A DNA stretch of 64,000 nucleotides. Source: a virus. Below, piece by piece: positions 1 to 7,146 of this stretch. Each line of letters starts with the position of its first letter. Within the stretch, counting starts at the first letter, position 1. The position numbers and the translations under genes were made by a program. The stretch is taken from the IMG/VR virus record IMGVR_UViG_3300045957_000047, positions 1-64,000 of that record; one strand, 5' to 3'. Below the pieces are notes generated by a model. It made no database searches. It was not told the origin of the DNA and saw nothing but the letters and a program-made list of their open reading frames with translations.

Positions 1-120
1 GGATTTTTTGAGCTGGGATTTTTTGAGCTGGGATTTTTTGAGCTGGGATTTTTTGAGCTGGGATTTTTTGAGCTGGGATTTTTTGAGCTGGGATTTTTTG
101 AGCTGGGATTTTTAAAATTG
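1..120. repeat. 15-bp tandem repeat array at window edge
   Basis: Seven exact head-to-tail copies of a 15-bp unit (ggattttttgagctg) fill positions 1-105, followed by a decayed eighth copy to 120. The array is cut by the window edge, so its true length is unknown. No credible gene overlaps it. It could be a genome terminus, an origin-associated iteron array, or the point where an assembly stopped at a repeat. Confidence 0.95.
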
Positions 121-274
121 TCGTGTTTGTATTAGGAAGTTGACCATACCAACACATACCCCTACACACAAGATCGAATGGCCCCCTACACCCCCCTGCC
201 CTGCAACTAGACACACATCAACCAGGATACCTGCAAATCCATCAAAAAGAAGTCTAGACAAATCATTGTTATTT

Positions 275-319
275 CATTCTTTTCATTCTTTTCATTCTTT
301 TCATTCTTTTCATTCTTTT
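275..319. repeat. 9-bp tandem repeat (cattctttt x5)
   Basis: Five consecutive copies of a 9-bp pyrimidine-rich unit. An open frame runs through it on each strand, but the encoded peptides simply repeat three residues (for example FHS), so I do not call a gene. It is part of the repeat cluster at 1-591. Confidence 0.93.
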
Positions 320-320
320 T

Positions 321-389
321 GAAACCAATTACACGCGATCGATGAAACCAGACACACGCGATCAATGAAACCAGACACACGCGATCAAT
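321..389. repeat. 23-bp tandem repeat, three copies
   Basis: Three contiguous 23-bp units start at 321, 344 and 367. The second and third are identical; the first differs at a few bases. Each carries the core cacgcgatc, so GATC sites recur every 23 bp. The next sequence (gaaac...) continues into the 91-bp repeat. Regular spacing of a short core is iteron-like, but no initiator protein is recognised. Confidence 0.9.
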
Positions 390-591
390 GAAACTAATCA
401 CAGTCAACGTAACTCTTTGATTAGTCGATTATTAAAGTATCTAAACTAGTTACTTATGACTATCACTATTAAAAAGAGTGTAAATAGTTAATCATTGCAG
501 CAATGAAACTAATCACAGTCAACGTAACTCTTTGATTAGTCGATTATTAAAGTATCTAAACTAGTTACTTATGACTATCACTATTAAAAAG
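386..591. repeat. 91-bp direct repeat, two copies
   Basis: Positions 386-476 and 501-591 are the same 91-bp sequence, separated by 24 bp. Each is AT-rich with short inverted elements (for example aactctttgattagtcgatt). The motif agagtgtaaatagttaa follows the first copy (475-491) and recurs at 657-673. The array lies directly upstream of two sigma70-like promoters and the first genes, so it may be a regulatory or replication region. Its function is not shown by the sequence. Confidence 0.92.
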
Positions 592-604
592 TTTTGATCA
601 GATG

Positions 605-633
605 TTGACAATGTATTGTTATGATGTTATCGT
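605..633 (+). promoter_or_regulatory. putative sigma70 promoter
   Basis: A perfect -35 hexamer TTGACA (605-610) is followed by 17 bp and TATCGT (628-633), which matches TATAAT at four of six positions. It lies in the gene-free leader upstream of the first genes. Confidence 0.5.
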
Positions 634-731
634 TTGTTTGCTGTCACTAATTACATAGAGTGTAAATAGTTAAGCTGTTAGTAAAGCGCGTGATTTTTTG
701 ATTAAAAACTAACAATCAACACACAAGCAGC

Positions 732-760
732 TTGACAGACATAATTAGATAGCATATTAT
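732..760 (+). promoter_or_regulatory. strong sigma70-like promoter for early genes
   Basis: TTGACA (732-737), a 17-bp spacer and TATTAT (755-760) give six of six and five of six matches to the consensus. It sits 32 bp before the ATG at 792, so the early genes are probably read by host RNA polymerase. Confidence 0.7.
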
Positions 761-791
761 CTGATCACATCCTAACTAAGAGTAACTTATT

Positions 792-1172
792 ATGTTGACT
801 CATCAACTTATCGAAGAACATAACGATGACTGTTGTTACCGAACGAATCCGGATTGCTGGAATTGTAAACCGTCATTTATCATCACAAATGACGGTGAAG
901 TGTGCGGCATCGCTGATGATTTGTCGGAGTATATGAGCGCAGCATCATCTACTGACATGGTACAAGATCATCATGTTATTTATAACGTCGATATCGACGA
1001 TGTAGATACAGAAGAGTGGTCGCTAATGAGGGTTATCGAACTAGCGTACGGCACTGATGTACAAGCTTTGCTGTCTGATTGGGTCTCTCAAATCATAGAC
1101 TTACAAGAAAAATCGGCGGTCTGCTTTATCTCTGTAGACTCACGGACAATCAACGTCTACGCTTGCGATTGA
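792..1172 (+). CDS. hypothetical early protein, 126 aa
   Basis: First gene after the promoter at 732-760. I do not recognise the family. The protein is acidic and has a cysteine cluster near its start (CCYRTNPDCWNC, about residues 14-25) that could bind a metal or form disulfides, followed by an Asp/Glu-rich middle. No signal peptide or membrane segment is visible. The ATG at 792 is the first in frame. Downstream comes a leader hairpin rather than an overlapping start, so the next gene may be controlled separately. Small acidic early proteins of phages often act against host proteins, but nothing here shows that. Confidence 0.8.
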   Translation: MLTHQLIEEHNDDCCYRTNPDCWNCKPSFIITNDGEVCGIADDLSEYMSAASSTDMVQDHHVIYNVDIDDVDTEEWSLMRVIELAYGTDVQALLSDWVSQIIDLQEKSAVCFISVDSRTINVYACD

Positions 1173-1182
1173 TACTAAATGA

Positions 1183-1253
1183 CAGAGTATTGGTGAATTT
1201 TGTCAGTACTCTGCAATGTAGTATCCGTTCAACAACAACAACAAACTGGAGTA
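1183..1253 (+). promoter_or_regulatory. leader hairpin, copy 1 of a conserved 5'UTR element
   Basis: CAGAGTA (1183-1189) and TACTCTG (1207-1213) form a 7-bp stem with a 17-nt loop. The stem is followed by a conserved stretch (tgcaatgtagtatc) and then the ribosome-binding site ctggag just before the ATG at 1254. The same arrangement recurs at 2343-2413, with a compensatory base-pair change in the stem. Confidence 0.75.
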
Positions 1254-1847
1254 ATGAACATGCCTGATTTAACACTCGTAGACGATATTTTTCCGCTTTA
1301 CGACTGGCCTGCGCACGAGTGCACCCCGTGCAATGTCTATATTGTCGTCGATCTCGACGGCGGATTACATGCAGAATACATATATAACCACGAGTTACAA
1401 CATGTCAATTACAAGTACGTACGCGTACCTTGTGATCTGTCAAAAGATCAATACGAGGAAATAATCTCAGAGTATCGAGAAGAATTTCTTGAACTGCTCG
1501 ATGACAATTGCTCTGACAAAGCAGCTCAACTGTTGAGTGAAGAAATCCATCGAGCGTACGCTGCTGAGTATCTTATGATCACTGATCGAGATAATAGTTT
1601 TTTCGAGTCAATGCATCATATTGATTTATCAGACTGCAAGTCTTTCGATGCTTTGTTCGATCTAGTGACTGAAAACTTATGCACAACACACTGTTGGTTA
1701 GATCCGAATCTATGCGACAAAGATTCACTACTCAAAGCTGTAGCTAGTTTTCTAGCGCACAAGCATCGCTATCATTATTGTTGTGATTTCGACGCTGAAT
1801 CAGTGTCGGAGATTGAAAAGCAGTTACTGGAAAAATATGAAGACTAA
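1254..1847 (+). CDS. hypothetical acidic protein, 197 aa
   Basis: Unrecognised protein, rich in Asp, Glu, His and Cys, with no signal peptide or membrane segment. An in-frame ATG exists at 1200, but it lies inside the conserved leader hairpin. The ATG at 1254 is preceded at the right distance by ctggag, so I choose 1254. The N-terminal part contains CTPCNVYIVVDLDGG; the C-terminal half contains a cysteine/histidine-bearing helix-like region around CTTHCW. It is followed after 14 bp by the next small gene, with another ctggag site. Confidence 0.8.
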   Translation: MNMPDLTLVDDIFPLYDWPAHECTPCNVYIVVDLDGGLHAEYIYNHELQHVNYKYVRVPCDLSKDQYEEIISEYREEFLELLDDNCSDKAAQLLSEEIHRAYAAEYLMITDRDNSFFESMHHIDLSDCKSFDALFDLVTENLCTTHCWLDPNLCDKDSLLKAVASFLAHKHRYHYCCDFDAESVSEIEKQLLEKYED

Positions 1848-1861
1848 ACTGGAGCAATAAA

Positions 1862-2107
1862 ATGAGCAAATACATTATAAACGGCATCGATTACTCAGAG
1901 TATGCAGATACTCACGACGTAGATATGCTAGTGAGTGACCACGACAACAACAATATCGTAATAGATCTGGATGACTACCTATTTGAGAACCAAGTTAGGT
2001 TGTCGTTCATTAATGGTCAGTTTAAGCAAGCCAGGCAACAGTGCGATGAATACGGGCTTAATTACGAGCTGGAGCTGTACAAGTTCAAACAAGGTGACCG
2101 AGCATGA
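1862..2107 (+). CDS. hypothetical small protein, 81 aa
   Basis: Small acidic protein with no recognised domain. ATG at 1862 is preceded by ctggag, the ribosome-binding site used repeatedly in this region. The first half is Asp-rich (DTHDVDMLVSDHDNN), the second half basic and aromatic. Its stop overlaps the next start in an ATGA arrangement at 2104, so the two genes are translationally coupled. Confidence 0.75.
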   Translation: MSKYIINGIDYSEYADTHDVDMLVSDHDNNNIVIDLDDYLFENQVRLSFINGQFKQARQQCDEYGLNYELELYKFKQGDRA

Positions 2108-2328
2108 GCGATCAAATAACCGGCACGTACGGCTCACAATATACCTCATGCACAATATTTGTATATGACGGCTGGTATGCAATAGAGGGGAGTTGCAACG
2201 TGAATCGATGTAATCCTGAACTACTAGTCGAAGGTGTGTACGTTGAACAATTACCTGACTATGACCACTTCACAGCTGACAATAGCATTAACTCAATTGA
2301 AGACTTAATACAAGCCATTGAGTCATAA
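2104..2328 (+). CDS. hypothetical small protein, 74 aa
   Basis: Starts within the stop of the preceding gene (ATGA overlap) and is therefore probably its co-translated partner. No family recognised. It contains two cysteines (TSCTIF and GSCNVNRCNP) in an otherwise acidic, aromatic sequence that looks like a compact beta-rich fold. It ends just before the second copy of the conserved leader hairpin. Confidence 0.75.
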   Translation: MSDQITGTYGSQYTSCTIFVYDGWYAIEGSCNVNRCNPELLVEGVYVEQLPDYDHFTADNSINSIEDLIQAIES

Positions 2329-2342
2329 CTGATATTAGATGA

Positions 2343-2413
2343 CAGGGTATTGTGATTATTTGCAGTACCCTGCAATGTAGTATCAGTTCAACAATAACCT
2401 GGAGTAACGAACA
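2343..2413 (+). promoter_or_regulatory. leader hairpin, copy 2 of a conserved 5'UTR element
   Basis: CAGGGTA (2343-2349) pairs with TACCCTG (2366-2372) around a 16-nt loop. Compared with copy 1 at 1183, an A-T pair of the stem is replaced by G-C on both arms while loop bases differ: compensatory change that supports a functional RNA stem. The conserved tgcaatgtagtatc and a ctggag ribosome-binding site follow, before the ATG at 2414. Confidence 0.75.
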
Positions 2414-2842
2414 ATGATCGAAGTCACTAACTTATCAACGCTAGAAACTCAACACTACTATCACGGCAACGAACTGCACGCCGCCTGCATGGCGTATTGT
2501 TTAGAACATAAACGTTTATACTGGCTCAGTGAGCAGATTATGAACGGTGTAGACTTACGTAGCGCTTTACCCGTTGTAGAAACGGAGAATACTCTAGCCT
2601 GTGGTGACTGGTGTGTCACAAAAGTAGGTTACACGGCAGAGGAATACAACACAGCGCTACATTACGTCAAAGTAGCTAACGACTGCATACGTACAGATTG
2701 CGGCGTGGTTTATCAAAACAAGGAAGGTAAGGTAGCGATTGAGTTATATGTCAATCAACATTTTTCAGACCGCGTACATCCACACGCTTTACATGCGGCG
2801 TTAGAAAACCATACAGTAATTACAGGTAATTTTTTCTCATGA
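2414..2842 (+). CDS. hypothetical early protein, 142 aa
   Basis: Second gene carrying the conserved leader hairpin in its 5'UTR. The product is unrecognised, with regularly spaced Cys and His (HGNELHAACMAYC and later DCIRTDCG) that could bind zinc. No signal peptide or membrane segment. ATG at 2414 follows ctggagtaac. The stop overlaps the next start (ATGA at 2839), so the downstream 113-aa protein is co-translated. Confidence 0.8.
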   Translation: MIEVTNLSTLETQHYYHGNELHAACMAYCLEHKRLYWLSEQIMNGVDLRSALPVVETENTLACGDWCVTKVGYTAEEYNTALHYVKVANDCIRTDCGVVYQNKEGKVAIELYVNQHFSDRVHPHALHAALENHTVITGNFFS

Positions 2843-3180
2843 AAATTAAACCCGAACATTTTCAAGTGCTTTCACAAGAATGTATCCATGATATTGGTGC
2901 GTTTATAACAACACTAAAAGTTGAAACGCCCATGGACATTAACGGTGGTTGTGAGTGCAACGCCAAGTATGAGGACGATTGTGAATGCTTAGCAATGACG
3001 TTAACAGTTAGCTGCAACGACGATGGTACACGATGGACTTACCAAACTGGCGACAACAGTTTCTCAGGCGCATGTTATATGCACCCGCATTGGTCAGTGC
3101 AACAGATCGTTAAAGGTGACGATATTGCAGAGTTACTGCAATCAATTGTTAATGATTTGAACGAACGGTTAGTAGACTAA
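2839..3180 (+). CDS. hypothetical cysteine-containing protein, 113 aa
   Basis: Coupled by ATGA overlap to the previous gene. It carries a cysteine group (GGCECNAKYEDDCEC, about residues 36-50) typical of a small metal site or disulfide knot, then a beta-rich stretch. No known family recognised. It is followed by 47 bp containing a small AGCAC/GTGCT hairpin before the clamp-like gene. Confidence 0.75.
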   Translation: MKIKPEHFQVLSQECIHDIGAFITTLKVETPMDINGGCECNAKYEDDCECLAMTLTVSCNDDGTRWTYQTGDNSFSGACYMHPHWSVQQIVKGDDIAELLQSIVNDLNERLVD

Positions 3181-3196
3181 CCTCAAACCATTACCC

Positions 3197-3212
3197 AGCA
3201 CAGGGACGTGCT
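3197..3212 (+). promoter_or_regulatory. small hairpin before the clamp-like gene
   Basis: AGCAC (3197-3201) and GTGCT (3208-3212) enclose a 6-nt loop, 15 bp before the ATG at 3228. An almost identical hairpin stands just after the same gene (3810-3825), and the core cacggacgtg occurs once more at about 4055. Confidence 0.5.
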
Positions 3213-3227
3213 CACCAGGATAAAAAC

Positions 3228-3800
3228 ATGACAAGTATAACACTCGACTCAACACTATTAAAGACCGTACAGCCCTTCATTGCTGTTAAAGATGTACGAC
3301 CGTACCTGAATTATGCGTGCATTCGTAAAAACCATCTGTACGCCAACAACGGCGCAATGGGTATAAAGATACCCCTGAATATTGATGTAGATCTACCTGA
3401 GCAGATCCTTATTCCCCCGGTAAAAATCCCTCAATCTATAGAAAACGTCAAACTCACTGTCAGTGAGGATCAGTTGTTAATTGCTCAATATGACAAAAAC
3501 AACATTCAAAAATCAGTCACTCAACATATGTTAGACGACAAAGTAAAAGGTTACAGATACCCAGACTTAGATCGTATTTTCGATTCAAACATGACAGCAA
3601 AGCACACAGATATCGTACCTTTCACACTAGCAGGCAACATCATAAGACAGCTCGGCACGGCTTTCTCCACGACCAAAAGAAAATATCCGGAACCTTTAAC
3701 CATGCTCTGCCCTAAGTCCGACTCTAACAAAGTATACGTATTACCGGGCGATGACTGGCCGGTCGGCACGGTCGCTATCTGCATGAGATTAAAACGATAA
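3228..3800 (+). CDS. putative sliding-clamp-like (DnaN-like) protein, 190 aa
   Basis: Residues around VRPYLNYACIRKNHLYANNG and the later KGYRYPDLDRIF resemble two conserved spots of bacterial beta clamps: the start of a domain, where a strand leads into the turn 'ATDGHRL', and the 'YPDYERVIP' strand. At 190 aa it is about half of DnaN, which has three domains in about 366 aa, so it would carry roughly one and a half domains or need to oligomerise. If it is a clamp it would raise processivity of the phage PolA at 11590. Assignment rests on motif memory only; a structure search would decide. The gene is flanked on both sides by similar AGCAC/GTGCT hairpins. Confidence 0.5.
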   Translation: MTSITLDSTLLKTVQPFIAVKDVRPYLNYACIRKNHLYANNGAMGIKIPLNIDVDLPEQILIPPVKIPQSIENVKLTVSEDQLLIAQYDKNNIQKSVTQHMLDDKVKGYRYPDLDRIFDSNMTAKHTDIVPFTLAGNIIRQLGTAFSTTKRKYPEPLTMLCPKSDSNKVYVLPGDDWPVGTVAICMRLKR

Positions 3801-4031
3801 CCGCAACCCAGCACACGGACGTGCTCCAGACTTACCGCTAACAGCTGAGTTCTATCTGAACGGTAACACGTATATTAAAAAATCCTCACGAACCGCGTTA
3901 CTCGCTGAGTATGGTCAACGGTTCTATTTTTCACAGTACAGTCTGTGTATCGTCCACAATTATTCGACGATTCAATAATTGAAACTCAAGTATACAGCGA
4001 CTAACTCTCCCTCATCCCGGAAGACTCAAAA
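3801..4031 (+). other. inter-gene region with hairpin and start-less open frame
   Basis: This 231-bp gap begins with the hairpin AGCAC (3810-3814)/GTGCT (3821-3825). A frame shifted +1 from the preceding gene stays open until a TAA at 3976-3978 and reads like protein (for example AEFYLNGNTYIKKSS), yet it has no ATG, GTG or TTG start. It may be the remnant of a gene or the tail of a frameshifted product. No promoter is evident. Confidence 0.35.
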
Positions 4032-4223
4032 ATGACCGACTCTGAAGTCGACACACGGACGTGTTGCTATTGTCTCTCCAATCCCCCCCCATCAACCTGG
4101 CAACAGCCGGAGTGCGACACTTTCTGTGAGACGTGCGAACAATACGTCTGCAGGCGACACAGTGACGCTATGCGCTGCCCTGAGTGCTCAGACACCCTAC
4201 TCCCTACCCACCACCTCTTTTAA
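4032..4223 (+). CDS. small zinc-finger-like protein, 63 aa
   Basis: A 63-aa protein with four cysteine pairs or Cys-His clusters: CCYC near residue 11, CDTFCETCEQYVC in the middle, RRHSDAMRCPEC after it. The spacing resembles cross-braced zinc folds such as B-box or RING-like domains. It has no enzyme motif, so an adaptor or inhibitor binding a host protein is plausible. It is the last gene before the AT-rich gap. Confidence 0.7.
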   Translation: MTDSEVDTRTCCYCLSNPPPSTWQQPECDTFCETCEQYVCRRHSDAMRCPECSDTLLPTHHLF

Positions 4224-4262
4224 AGCCTCAGAGGCGCTCCAGCGTCTTCGCAGGCGACAGGG

Positions 4263-4279
4263 GGAGGCGCTCAGCCTCC
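4263..4279 (+). terminator. GC-rich hairpin, possible terminator
   Basis: GGAGGC (4263-4268) and GCCTCC (4274-4279) pair around a 5-nt loop, 40 bp after the stop of the zinc-protein gene. No T-run follows, so it may only be an RNA-stabilising 3' hairpin. Confidence 0.4.
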
Positions 4280-4589
4280 TGGGGTCAGGTATTGTCTCGG
4301 CTTTTGCTATGGCCCTTCTCACCCCTTGTAGTGTTAATGTTGTAAGTCATTGAAAACTAACTATTTTTTCTATCGAGTTAAATGTACGGATTTAACCTTT
4401 AGACAGCAGTGATTTGGATAAAGTAACCTAAGTTATTGATTTATATAATATATAGTTTACTACATACTACAATAATAATAGATATGGACAACATTCCTAT
4501 ACTCTCTCTAATACAGTCTATATTAATATTATTTTATTATTATTATACTAATATACTTATACTGTCTTACAATCTAAAGACTCCCCTGA

Positions 4590-4614
4590 TAATACATATA
4601 TAACTATAGTGAGG
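4590..4614 (+). promoter_or_regulatory. T7-promoter-like sequence
   Basis: TAATAC (4590-4595), 8 bp, then CTATAGTGAGG (4604-4614). Phage T7 promoters read TAATAC, 6 bp, CTATAGGGAGA, so both halves match closely but the spacing is 2 bp longer. No single-subunit RNA polymerase is present in the window. Confidence 0.25.
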
Positions 4615-4669
4615 CTAAAAATTAATTTTTTATATATTCTCTCTCTCGCACGGGGGGGTGTCCACTGGG

Positions 4670-4685
4670 TGGGCCAAAAGGCCCA
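4670..4685 (+). promoter_or_regulatory. hairpin TGGGCC-AAAA-GGCCCA
   Basis: A perfect 6-bp palindromic stem with an AAAA loop, in the gene-free region 158 bp before the next start at 4843. No T-run directly follows. It could be a terminator variant, a leader structure or a protein-binding palindrome. Confidence 0.45.
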
Positions 4686-4842
4686 TGTCTGCCCTTTTGA
4701 AAAAATCTGAATTTTTCTGAAAAATCAACAACTTATCGAGTTCAGATAGGAAGCTAAAGAAAGTCCGACTTTTTGATAATTTACTACATTACTACCAAAA
4801 TCAGCCTCAAAAAATAAGGCACAACGAAGGAACACGTTTTTT

Positions 4843-6219
4843 ATGAGCCAAAACAACGAACAAAATTTAGTCCTCTACAGCCACACGGTGCGCTATTTTC
4901 ACGCATACCCGACAGCGCCGAAGGATGGTTTTTTCTTCATCGAGGGATTGCTCCAGATAGGAAAAAGTGCCCCAACAGCCATCCCTGTTGCCTGGATCAA
5001 CAATTTTCGTAACCAGTTACAGCTCGAAGTTTTTCCGCTCAAACACTCTCGCCCTTACAACACCAACCACGTTCTCAAGAGTCTCAACAGCAGTATGGCC
5101 ACCTCTTTCGACTCTTTGGATGAAGCGCTAGAACGGCTACACAAAATTCTCCAAGACAAGGCTGCTCACAAAATGCTGACTCGCGAGAAGTGGATGAGTC
5201 ATCAGAAGCGTCGGTACGAGAAGACTCATTTTGCGTGCATGGATGTGGCTATGGCCAGCAAACCGGAGCCTCCGACCGATCTACTTCTGAACCTGCTGGC
5301 AGATCGCCGCGAATACACGCCAGCACAGCGCTCTTTACTGCTGACCAAGGGCGAGGACTCTGCCTTGCCTCAGACCCGCTCAGATAACAAAGAGAAAGCC
5401 AGGACAACAGGCTCGATCTGGGCTGATATACAAAAGAGAGAACCCACGTACTGGACTACCCGATTAGTCCGGGCGTATGCGATGGAAGCCCCTCTTCTGG
5501 TCACTCACCCAGGCGTTGCTAAGGTGCCGCACTACGAGGTGAACGTGCAAAACAGACTGCATCCAAAGGCGTTGGACAACTTTAAAAAAAGACTTGAAGC
5601 CATGCTGGACTTATCTCACAAAATCCCCTTCGCTCCCCCCAAGTATGCCGCCAGCAATCTAAGACTACCGGTAGGCCATCCGCTGAACGTCTGGCGAGTT
5701 CACAACAACCCCCCTTTGACAAACATGACTATGCACTCTTTAGTAGAGCTGCCTCACGAGAAATTCCTTGAGCTGCTGTGCCTACAGGCAAATTGGATGA
5801 CTGACTGGATGATTTTGTTTCACTCCGCCGTAGGCACAGCAGCTCGCGACCGCATTTTGGCTTACAGTAGCCTGTGGGTGAGCACTGGACAGACGATCTC
5901 GGAGACAAAAGTAGACAATGATTACATACAGACTCTTATAAATGAAGTGCTGAAGTCTCCAGAGTTTCTCGAACAGCATGCCCCTAGCGAGATCGATGTC
6001 TCCACCTTGCCGTCTCTGTCAAAGCAGGTCGTACAGGATCTGCCACCGAGAAAGCCTATAGCTCCCGACATGGAAGAAGATCCCGAAGATCCATTGGGGG
6101 TATACCAGCAGGTAGATGTACAAGACTATGAGCAATTACCTCATAGACAAAACCCAGGAAAGGCTAAACCCATCGACTTGTCAGGAATCGATCTTACCGC
6201 CCCAGTTAATAAAAAGTAA
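4843..6219 (+). CDS. hypothetical protein, 458 aa
   Basis: The largest protein of the 4.8-7.6 kb operon, and one I do not recognise. It is mainly soluble: an N-terminal beta-rich part (residues about 1-90) is followed by a long, charged helical region with many Arg/Lys/Glu, then an acidic, proline-rich C-terminal tail (PDMEEDPEDPLG) ending in a basic stretch. No Walker motif is present, so it is not a terminase ATPase or helicase. The ATG at 4843 is preceded by cgaaggaac. As first gene before a winged-helix protein, it may take part in DNA handling, but that is guesswork. Confidence 0.85.
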   Translation: MSQNNEQNLVLYSHTVRYFHAYPTAPKDGFFFIEGLLQIGKSAPTAIPVAWINNFRNQLQLEVFPLKHSRPYNTNHVLKSLNSSMATSFDSLDEALERLHKILQDKAAHKMLTREKWMSHQKRRYEKTHFACMDVAMASKPEPPTDLLLNLLADRREYTPAQRSLLLTKGEDSALPQTRSDNKEKARTTGSIWADIQKREPTYWTTRLVRAYAMEAPLLVTHPGVAKVPHYEVNVQNRLHPKALDNFKKRLEAMLDLSHKIPFAPPKYAASNLRLPVGHPLNVWRVHNNPPLTNMTMHSLVELPHEKFLELLCLQANWMTDWMILFHSAVGTAARDRILAYSSLWVSTGQTISETKVDNDYIQTLINEVLKSPEFLEQHAPSEIDVSTLPSLSKQVVQDLPPRKPIAPDMEEDPEDPLGVYQQVDVQDYEQLPHRQNPGKAKPIDLSGIDLTAPVNKK

Positions 6220-6298
6220 CATTTTATCTGATAGAAGGTTGACATTAATAGAATCTATCACTACTCTAGTTACCATCCTATCGAGTTCTACGATTGTC

Positions 6299-6859
6299 AT
6301 GAACTACAAACTCAAAAAAGACTTGCTCCTGTGCCGCCTGGCTTGGCCCACTACCCCAGAAAGAAGGTCTCAAGCGCTTGAACACCGGCGTGTAATGACC
6401 CAGGCTAGGCGGAAGGTGTTGGCCTATGCACCCATAGAGTTCCACAGCACCGGGCTTCAACTGATGTCACGCGGCTGTCTGGACGATCTCAAGAGGGAGA
6501 TCATGCGGGTGCTCACTCAGGTCCACTACGAGCAGATGCCCCTACTCAGCGCCTTCCCTGCCCCGTCACAACAGGGGTCTGACGCACTCTACCGTCTGAC
6601 AATCAACCGGGAGCTGGCGTTGATCTCGGAAGACTTCGTGGAGATCCAGGAACGCATACGTCAGGCAGGTACCCCGTGTGCCAGAGCCTTTGACAACCCT
6701 CAGAAGCGTATCGAGCAGGTCGCTGGGATCGCAACCTTACCGATGATGCCCAAAGCCCGTCAGTTCTGTGAGCAGATCGCTAAGCTTACCGACGCACAAA
6801 AACAACACCGCCTGGCTGGCAAGCTCAGCCTTTTTATTCAACAAGAGATGACATTGTAA
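6299..6859 (+). CDS. hypothetical helical protein, 186 aa
   Basis: The frame is open from 6116, which would overlap the previous gene by about 100 bp. The ATG at 6299 lies in the gap and begins a basic, helix-rich sequence (MNYKLKKDLLLCRL), so I prefer it. A TTGACA box at 6239-6244, 54 bp before this start, could be a promoter -35 element, but its -10 match is poor. The rest is rich in Arg, Glu and Gln with predicted helices and no recognised motif. The stop overlaps the next start by one base (TAATG). Confidence 0.75.
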   Translation: MNYKLKKDLLLCRLAWPTTPERRSQALEHRRVMTQARRKVLAYAPIEFHSTGLQLMSRGCLDDLKREIMRVLTQVHYEQMPLLSAFPAPSQQGSDALYRLTINRELALISEDFVEIQERIRQAGTPCARAFDNPQKRIEQVAGIATLPMMPKARQFCEQIAKLTDAQKQHRLAGKLSLFIQQEMTL

Positions 6860-7146
6860 TGACGACTATTCTGGATCTACGGATCACGACTTATCTGCTT
6901 TCAGGGCCTAAGACTTTGCAAGACCTGTATGAAAAATTCATGGACTCACACAGCGTGACAGTGCGCTCTCGGGTATGCCGACTGTCCGACATGGGGTACC
7001 TGATAAAAGAGTCAAAGAAAAGAAAATCCGGAGAAGTCGGACGGATGCCGACGGTTGTAAAAATAACGACTTTTGGCCGTCAGGCTGCTAAAGAAGAGCT
7101 GAAGTCTCTTGAAAGCCTCAAGAAAAAAGAGGAGGTCAAAAAATGA
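6859..7146 (+). CDS. winged-helix DNA-binding protein, 95 aa
   Basis: Residues about 5-75 have the pattern of a winged helix-turn-helix: a hydrophobic first helix (ILDLRITTYLL), a second helix after 'GPKTLQDLYEKF', a recognition helix with TVRSRVCRLSDMGYL, then a basic wing (KESKKRKSGEVGR) and a strand. A charged coiled-coil tail (EELKSLESLKKKEE) follows and could mediate dimerisation. It probably binds DNA as a transcription or replication regulator. Start overlaps the previous stop (TAATG), and its own stop overlaps the next start (ATGA at 7143), giving a tightly coupled operon. Confidence 0.75.
   Translation: MTTILDLRITTYLLSGPKTLQDLYEKFMDSHSVTVRSRVCRLSDMGYLIKESKKRKSGEVGRMPTVVKITTFGRQAAKEELKSLESLKKKEEVKK

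Larger units (their letters stand above)
4224..4842. other. gene-free AT-rich region between operons
   Basis: About 620 bp without a credible gene. The first part holds a GC-rich hairpin (4263-4279). Positions 4340-4640 are extremely AT-rich, with long runs of a/t dinucleotides. Then follow a short C/T run, a G run and the hairpin 4670-4685. Such an AT-rich stretch between two operons could be a DNA-unwinding element of a replication origin or a promoter region. The sequence alone does not decide. Confidence 0.7.

Noticed and set aside
140-407. Small open frames through the tandem repeats on both strands
   Set aside because: The frames are produced by the 9-bp and 23-bp repeats and encode only low-complexity peptides; no ribosome-binding site fits.
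321-591. CRISPR-like array
   Set aside because: The 23-bp units are contiguous and the 91-bp repeat has only two copies; there are no regular unique spacers and no cas genes.
4843-6219. Terminase large subunit
   Set aside because: Size and position as first gene of an operon suggested it, but there is no Walker A, Walker B or nuclease motif.
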